From the NCBI GenBank assembly GCA_034401795.1, contig CM067370.1, forward strand, positions 56,751,717 through 56,815,716: a stretch of 64,000 bases of DNA. The letters run 5' to 3'. The notes beneath the pieces are model-generated. The model did no database searches and was not told the origin of the DNA. It saw only the letters and a program-made list of their open reading frames with translations. The position numbers and the translations under genes are program-made. Origin of the DNA: Chaetoderma sp. LZ-2023a (lineage: Eukaryota; Mollusca; Caudofoveata; Chaetodermatida; Chaetodermatidae). The first letter of the stretch is position 1. Every line of letters begins with the position of its first letter. Positions 58,927-64,000 of this stretch are shown here, in pieces.

Positions 58927-60072
58927 TTAGCTCGCCTGGACTGTCTGTCATCTGTCAGGCATCTGTCCGTCCGTCAACTTCTTTTTAAACGACTTCTCAA
59001 GAACCACTGGGCCGATTTGAATTATATTTGGCAGGAAGTATCCTTAGGGCATAGGAATCCATGTTTGTTCAAATGAAGCCGATCGGCCAATTATAATAAA
59101 TGTCTTTAAAAATCTTTTCCGAAACCGCTTGGTGGATTGAAGCAAGCCCCATGAAATATGATCTAGGGTAAGAGCTGAACCAAGGTTGTTCAAGGGAACT
59201 TGATTGGTCAAATGGTTCGGTGGCCGTTTTGGTTGATCTAGTTTTAGCGAAAACGACTTCTTTTCCAGAACCGGGGAAGGGATTGGGCCGAAATTTGGCA
59301 GATATGATTAGGGACTAAGAGCCATTAAAGTTTGTTCAAGGGAAGTTGATCCGTCAAAAAACATGGCCGCAGTGGGCCAATCAAAATACAGCATGTTTGG
59401 TGGCCATTTTGGATTTTTTTTATTTGATGGATTTTGAGGCTGAAATTGGTTTTGTGTAAGTATTTAGGTATTCTGATCACAAATTTGCAATTTTCGAAAC
59501 TGTCGAATAAACGGTTTGGTGGCCATCTTGGATCATTTTCCTGTCAAAAGCTCCCATACTAAAGCAATGGGAAATTTAAAACGTCTTCTAGAACTACTGG
59601 GCCGATTTCAATTATATGTGGCAGGAAGCATCCTTAGGCTGTAGAGATTCAAGCTTGTTCAAATGAAGCCAATCAGGCAATTTGTCCGGCGTGTATCTTG
59701 GATTTGGCCGATTTTTTGAAATGTCTAAAAATCTTCGCAGAAACTGAGCGATTGATCCAAAAGTCATAAAATATCATTTAGGGCACGAGTTGCCAAATGG
59801 TTTGGCGGGCCATCTTGGATGGCCTGGTTTTCATGAAAGCAACTTTGTCTCCAGAACCACTGAACGGATTGGGCCGAAATTTTGGAGATATGATATTGAT
59901 GACTAAGGGCCATTAAAGTTTGTTCAAGAGAAGTTGATACATAAAGAAACATGGCCTCTGTTTTCTTGTTATAAGTCTGCTCAACTCATTAGAGTTTTAC
60001 TTATTGTTAATGACCATTCTGGTTGAGATGACTATGGTCCAGGTGAGCACTACAGGCCCCTTGGGCCTCTTG
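58927..60072 (+). mobile_element. Helentron-like unit a9, complete
   Basis: 5' TAGCTCGCCTGG followed by GTCCGTCCGTCAACTTC, two core rounds, and 3' TGGTCCAGGTGAGCACTACA, then GGCCCCTTGGGCCTCTTG. It lies within the DIRS-like interval. Confidence 0.78.
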
Positions 60073-60433
60073 TCTAGGTTGCTTAGCAGGGCATCATTTT
60101 GAGGCGAGTTTATCTCTTTCATCCAAGGAGAGCAATAAATAGCTCACCTTTAATATCAAATCTTTGATCACGGTTTAGATATTTTACTTCTTACATGTAA
60201 GCTCAGAATTAATATCACACAAATGTATGATTTTTCGCCACGATTTTCTAGAAATTAAGCCCGGGTTTAGCATGAAACATTTCATGTTATGTCGATTTCA
60301 TTTTATTCTTTCTTCTGTTGATAGAGTGGGAGTTCTTGTTCTATCGCTATTATATTTTTATTGTCCTTGTTCTTACTTCTATTTCTGGGTCTCTCTTATT
60401 ATGTTGAAAGATTTCAGAATTTCAGTTCCATTT
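60073..60433 (+). other. Unassigned block between units a9 and a10
   Basis: T-rich sequence with no readable domain. By position it may be DIRS-like interior. Confidence 0.3.
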
Positions 60434-61999
60434 TTCGCTTACCTGGCCAGAATGGCCAAGTGAGCTTATGCTGTGGCGACTGTCCGGCAACTTTTTGGTT
60501 AAATGACTTCTTCTCAAGAACCACTTGGCCGATTTCAATTATATGTGGCAGGAAGCATCCTTAAGGCATGAAGATCTAAGTTTGTTCAAACGAAGACGAT
60601 CGGCCAATTTGGCCGACGGCCATCTTGGATTTTGGCCGATTTTGAGAAAAGTATTTTTAAATGTTCTCCGAAACCACTTGGGGGATCGATTCAAGACTGA
60701 TGAAATATCATCTAGAGCAAGAGCTGAACCAAGTTTGTTCAATATAAATTAATCAATCAAACAGTTCTGTGGCCATCTTGGATGACCTGGTTTTCCCGAA
60801 GACGACTTCTCCAGAACCGCCAAATGGATAAGGCCGAAATTTGGCAGATATGATTAGGGACTAAGGGATATTAAGGTTTCTTCAGAGAAGTTAATCCGTC
60901 GAAAAACATGGCTGCCGTGGACCAATCAAAATGTAGCACGTTTGGCGGCCATTTTGGATTTTTTTATTTGATGGATTTTGAAGCCGAAATTAGTTTTTTT
61001 ATGTATGTTTTTGGGCAATCTGATCTCAAATCTGCCCTGTTCGAAACTGTTGGACAAACGGTTTGGCGGCCATCTTTGATCATTTCCCGCCAAAACCTCC
61101 CATACTAAAGCAATTGGAAATTTTAAATGTCTTCTCGAGAACTCATAGGCCGATTGCAATTATATTTGGCAGAAAGCATCCTTAGGACATAGAGATTCAA
61201 GTTTGTTCAAACAAAGCTGATCAGCCAATTTGATTGACGGTCATCTTGCATTTGGGCCAATTTTTAGAAATGTCTAAAAATCTTCTACGAAAGCGTTTGA
61301 GGGATCGATTCAGAACTCACGAGATATGATCTAGGGTAAGAGCGGAACTTCTTCACCAGAGCCGCTGAAGCGCTCGGACCGAAATTTGTGATATATGATT
61401 AGGGACTAAGGGACATTAAAGTTTGTTCAAGAGAAGTTGATCAGTCAAAAAACATGGCCACCATGGGCCAATAAATATATAGCGTGTTTGGCGGCCATAT
61501 TGGATTATTTTATTTGAAAGCTCCCACACTAAAGCAATGGGAAATTAAAAATGTCTTCTCGAGAATTAATAGACCGATTTCACTTATATTTGGCAGGAAG
61601 CATCCTTAGGGCATAAAGATTACATTTTGTTCAAACGAAGCCGATCGGCCAATTTGACCGGTGGCCATCTTGGATTTCTGCCGATTTTTAGAAATGTCTA
61701 AAAATATCCGAAACCGTTTGAGGGATCAATTCAGACCTCATGAAATATGATGTAGTGCAAGAGCTGACCCAAGTTTGTTCAAGCAAACTTGATTGACCAA
61801 ATGGTTCAGCGGCCATCTTGGATGACCTCGTTTTCGCAAAAACGACTTCTTCCGCCTGAACCGCTGAAGTGATCATGCTGAAATTTTTGATATATGATTA
61901 GGCACTAAGGGGTTCAAGAGAAGTTGATCCATCAAAAAGCCTGGCCGTCGTGGACCAATCAATATATACTGTTTGGCAGCCATATTGAATTTTTTTATT
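60434..61999 (+). mobile_element. Helentron-like unit a10, 3' end lost
   Basis: 5' TCGCTTACCTGGCCAGAATG palindrome, GTCCGGCAACTTTTTGG, then three core rounds. It stops near GAATTTTTTTATTTGTTAAA, after which DIRS-like sequence resumes. Confidence 0.72.
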
Positions 62000-62209
62000 T
62001 GTTAAAGGAAGAGTTCATATCTAGAATCATGTAGCTGTCTGTAGTCAAATTTTTTACAAGGAAATTTAGATCCAGGATTTAATCCCGCTGCATAGTTTTC
62101 AGCTGCAGCAGGAATTCTTCATCATCTATCAATTCAGACAATTTATCCTTGGTCATCTATTTCCTTGAGTATAGATTCTACATTCAACTCTTTCAGGAAT
62201 TATTCCAGA

Positions 62210-64000
62210 GGTAGGCAGTTTGACATGTAGGCTAGGTTGGATTATCAAAATTCTCAAAAAGTCATGCCTAGTCCTTTCTCAAGTTTTCACCCATCTAGGC
62301 GTCTCTTTCGACCTGTTTCAGGGCTTAGTCTCCTTCAGAGGCAAGGGTTGAGGCAATCTTGTTGGCTACGGACATTCTGAAATCCTCTTTCTTAGTCAGG
62401 GCAAGATTTTTTCTCAAGAGTTCTGGGCTTGATGGTCAGCGTCGAGAATGCCATTCTCTGGGCGGCGCTGATGAGAAGACCCTTTCAAATGTTCCTGATG
62501 TCCCTCTGGAAGCAGTCAGTTCATTCTATTTACCATCAGAGAACAACTGATCCCTCATTTAGACTTTTGGAAGGATCGTTCTGTGCTTCCGATAGGTGTT
62601 CCATTAGTCAAGACCTCTCCTCAGGCAATTATTTTCAGACACTTCCCAGGAGGGGTGGGGAGCAGTCTGAAACTCCCTGGAGGAGTCGACTGCTTTTCAT
62701 CAATATCTTGGAGGTGTGGGCTGTCAAGAAGGCTCTCCTCTCGTGGTCGGATCGAGTGAGAGGCCTCAAGATCTCGATTCAATCAGCCAATTCCACGGTA
62801 GTTTCCTACATCAACAGACAGGGGGAACGAGGTCTTCACTTCTTTGTATGCAAATTTGGAATCTTCTGTTGTGGTGCCGCAAGAACCAATATTTTTTCTA
62901 ATGGCCAATCATGTTACAGGCAGACTGAACATTTTTGCGGTCCAGTTGTTAAGACCCAGCAAGTTTGTCCACTCCGAGTGGCAGTTAAAGAAGTCGGTTG
63001 TCTAAGGGTCGTCTCCACGTAGATCGCTTTGCGACATGTCTGAATGCCCAGATCTCCTCTTTCACGTCTCCTTTTCCGGACAGTCAGGCTCTGGTGGTGG
63101 ACGCCCTGTCTCAATCCTGGACGGGAATGTTTGCCTTCACATTCCCACTAACAATTTTGATTCCGTTGGTTCTGAAGAAGGTCTGGGACCAGATCTGCGA
63201 ATTTCTTCTGGTAGCCCCTTTTTGGCCGAAGAGAATCTGGTTCGTAGACCTTGATCTTCTGGTAGACTTTCCTCGTCTTCTTCCAGTGTCTCCAGATCAT
63301 CTCGGTCAAGTATGGGGCACGTGTCTTCATCCAAATTCAGAAATCGTCAGTCTGCATTTCTAGAATATCGAGTGTCCAGTCCCTGAGATCAAGTTTTCTT
63401 CAAGATCTCAGGAAATCCTTGACGCATCTAGGAGGGAGTCGACACGTCGAGTTTACAATGATCATCTTAAAATCTTTGGAGAATGGTGTTCAAACCATAG
63501 TTTCTTGCCTGATTCCTTTTCTATTTCCCAGGTGTTAGATTTTTTATCATATCTTTTCGATTCTTAACTATCAGCTAACACTGTTAGGGGTTTTAGATTT
63601 TCCATGGCTTCTTCCCTTCCTTGTCTGTTTAATGCCAATGTTAAGGATTCGAAGATTCTCAATGGTTTTATTAGTGGTTTGGGCAATATTCGTCCTCCAG
63701 TGGCTAAGCCTTTGCCTTCCTGGAATTTGGCCGTGATTCTTCTAGTATCGGCAGGTCTCCATTTTGAATCATATTGGATCTATCAGTCTTCGCACTTTTG
63801 GGTCTCGTACGCGGAGGGGGTAGCTAGACCAGTTTCTAAGGCCTCGGTTGTCGAATAGATCTGTGAGACCATTAAATTATGCTATGAGATTGCCTCCCCT
63901 GGTGAGATCAATTTAGCCCATGTGAAGGGGCACGATTTTCATGATATGACTACCTCCTTCCTGGTCGGCTCATGATTGGACGACATCATGAAGTTGCAGG
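62210..64000 (+). pseudogene. DIRS-like retrotransposon 3' half: RT end, RNase H, tyrosine recombinase
   Basis: The fragments read in order on one strand. 62285-62350 gives THLGVSFDLFQGLVSF, the end of the RT region. 62430-62600 gives the connection (ALMRRPFQMFLMSLWKQSV). 62690-62830 is RNase H (FINILEVWAVKKALLSW, NSTVVSYINRQGE). 62998-63280 gives VDRFATCLNAQISSFTSPFP, VVDALSQSWTGMFAFTFP and LLVAPFWPKRIWF. 63420-63860 is the core-binding part of a tyrosine recombinase (SRRESTRRVYNDHLKIFGEW, VLDFLSYLF, NTVRGFRFSMASS, PSWNLAVILL). 63915-64000 gives HVKGHDFHDMTTSFLV, where the HD-x-R recombinase box is expected. Several frameshifts and an in-frame TAA (63565-63567) show it is dead. It runs off the window. 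Confidence 0.8.

Noticed and set aside
62429-63022. A 197-codon host gene
   Set aside because: The frame contains RNase H motifs of a DIRS-like element and switches frame on both sides, so it is retrotransposon debris.
46080-64000. Missing UBX exon of p47
   Set aside because: I looked for a continuation of [12 protein letters not shown] (the conserved FN, R-x-F/V-I and TTFPNKEL blocks) and saw none; it is more likely beyond the window than hidden.
1-64000. tRNA, rRNA or other structural RNA genes
   Set aside because: No cloverleaf, A/B-box pair with plausible folding or rRNA block was recognised by eye; a covariance-model search would be needed to exclude them.

Overview
The window is animal nuclear DNA: AT-rich, interrupted by introns and filled with transposable elements. 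The repeat landscape, especially the dispersed units that open with an AGCTCACCTGG palindrome and end in GGGCCTCTTG, resembles marine lophotrochozoans, most likely a mollusc. That placement is inference from repeat style, not from a species marker.

The only host gene I can support is on the + strand and runs through most of the window. It is an orthologue of NSFL1C/p47, the SEP-UBX cofactor of the p97/VCP ATPase. Six coding exons are visible (301-393, 1530-1598, 10428-10584, 18130-18239, 20985-21122, 45927-46079). All have GT-AG borders and compatible phases. They cover the linker, the SEP domain and the first strand of the UBX domain. The 5' exons lie before base 1 and the rest of UBX probably lies beyond base 64000. 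Introns of 1.1, 8.8, 7.5, 2.7, 24.8 and more than 17.9 kb hold nearly everything else.

The introns, left to right. 400-10,400: palindromic TTAA-flanked MITEs and three Helentron-like units with internal tandem arrays. 10,700-18,000: a hAT-like element, an 88-bp exact duplication, a broken GTCTCGCCTGCG-family unit and a 2-kb tandem-array element. 22,400-25,000: a repeat (R1) holding an intact Tc1 transposon. 25,300-29,600: nested MITEs. 29,755-32,310: a dead APE-type LINE on the minus strand. 32,500-34,650 and 42,230-43,560: a duplicated composite segment; only the first copy carries a hAT insertion. 38,283-42,214: a 3.9-kb hAT element with an 8-bp target duplication and several nested insertions. 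47,000-53,500: more Helentron-like units, an inverted R1 copy and another hAT element. 53,500-64,000: pieces of a degenerate DIRS-like tyrosine-recombinase retrotransposon, separated by a second intact Tc1 copy (minus strand), a CR1/L2-like LINE tail and two Helentron-like units.

Nested insertions give a relative chronology, and several have an internal empty-site comparator. The most interesting points are: three repeat families that share one architecture (5' palindrome, tandem core, inverted 3' copy, hairpin, CTTG end); non-autonomous elements that share a core but have unrelated termini; two nearly identical Tc1 copies with complete DD34E transposases; and tentative exon-like segments antisense to p47.
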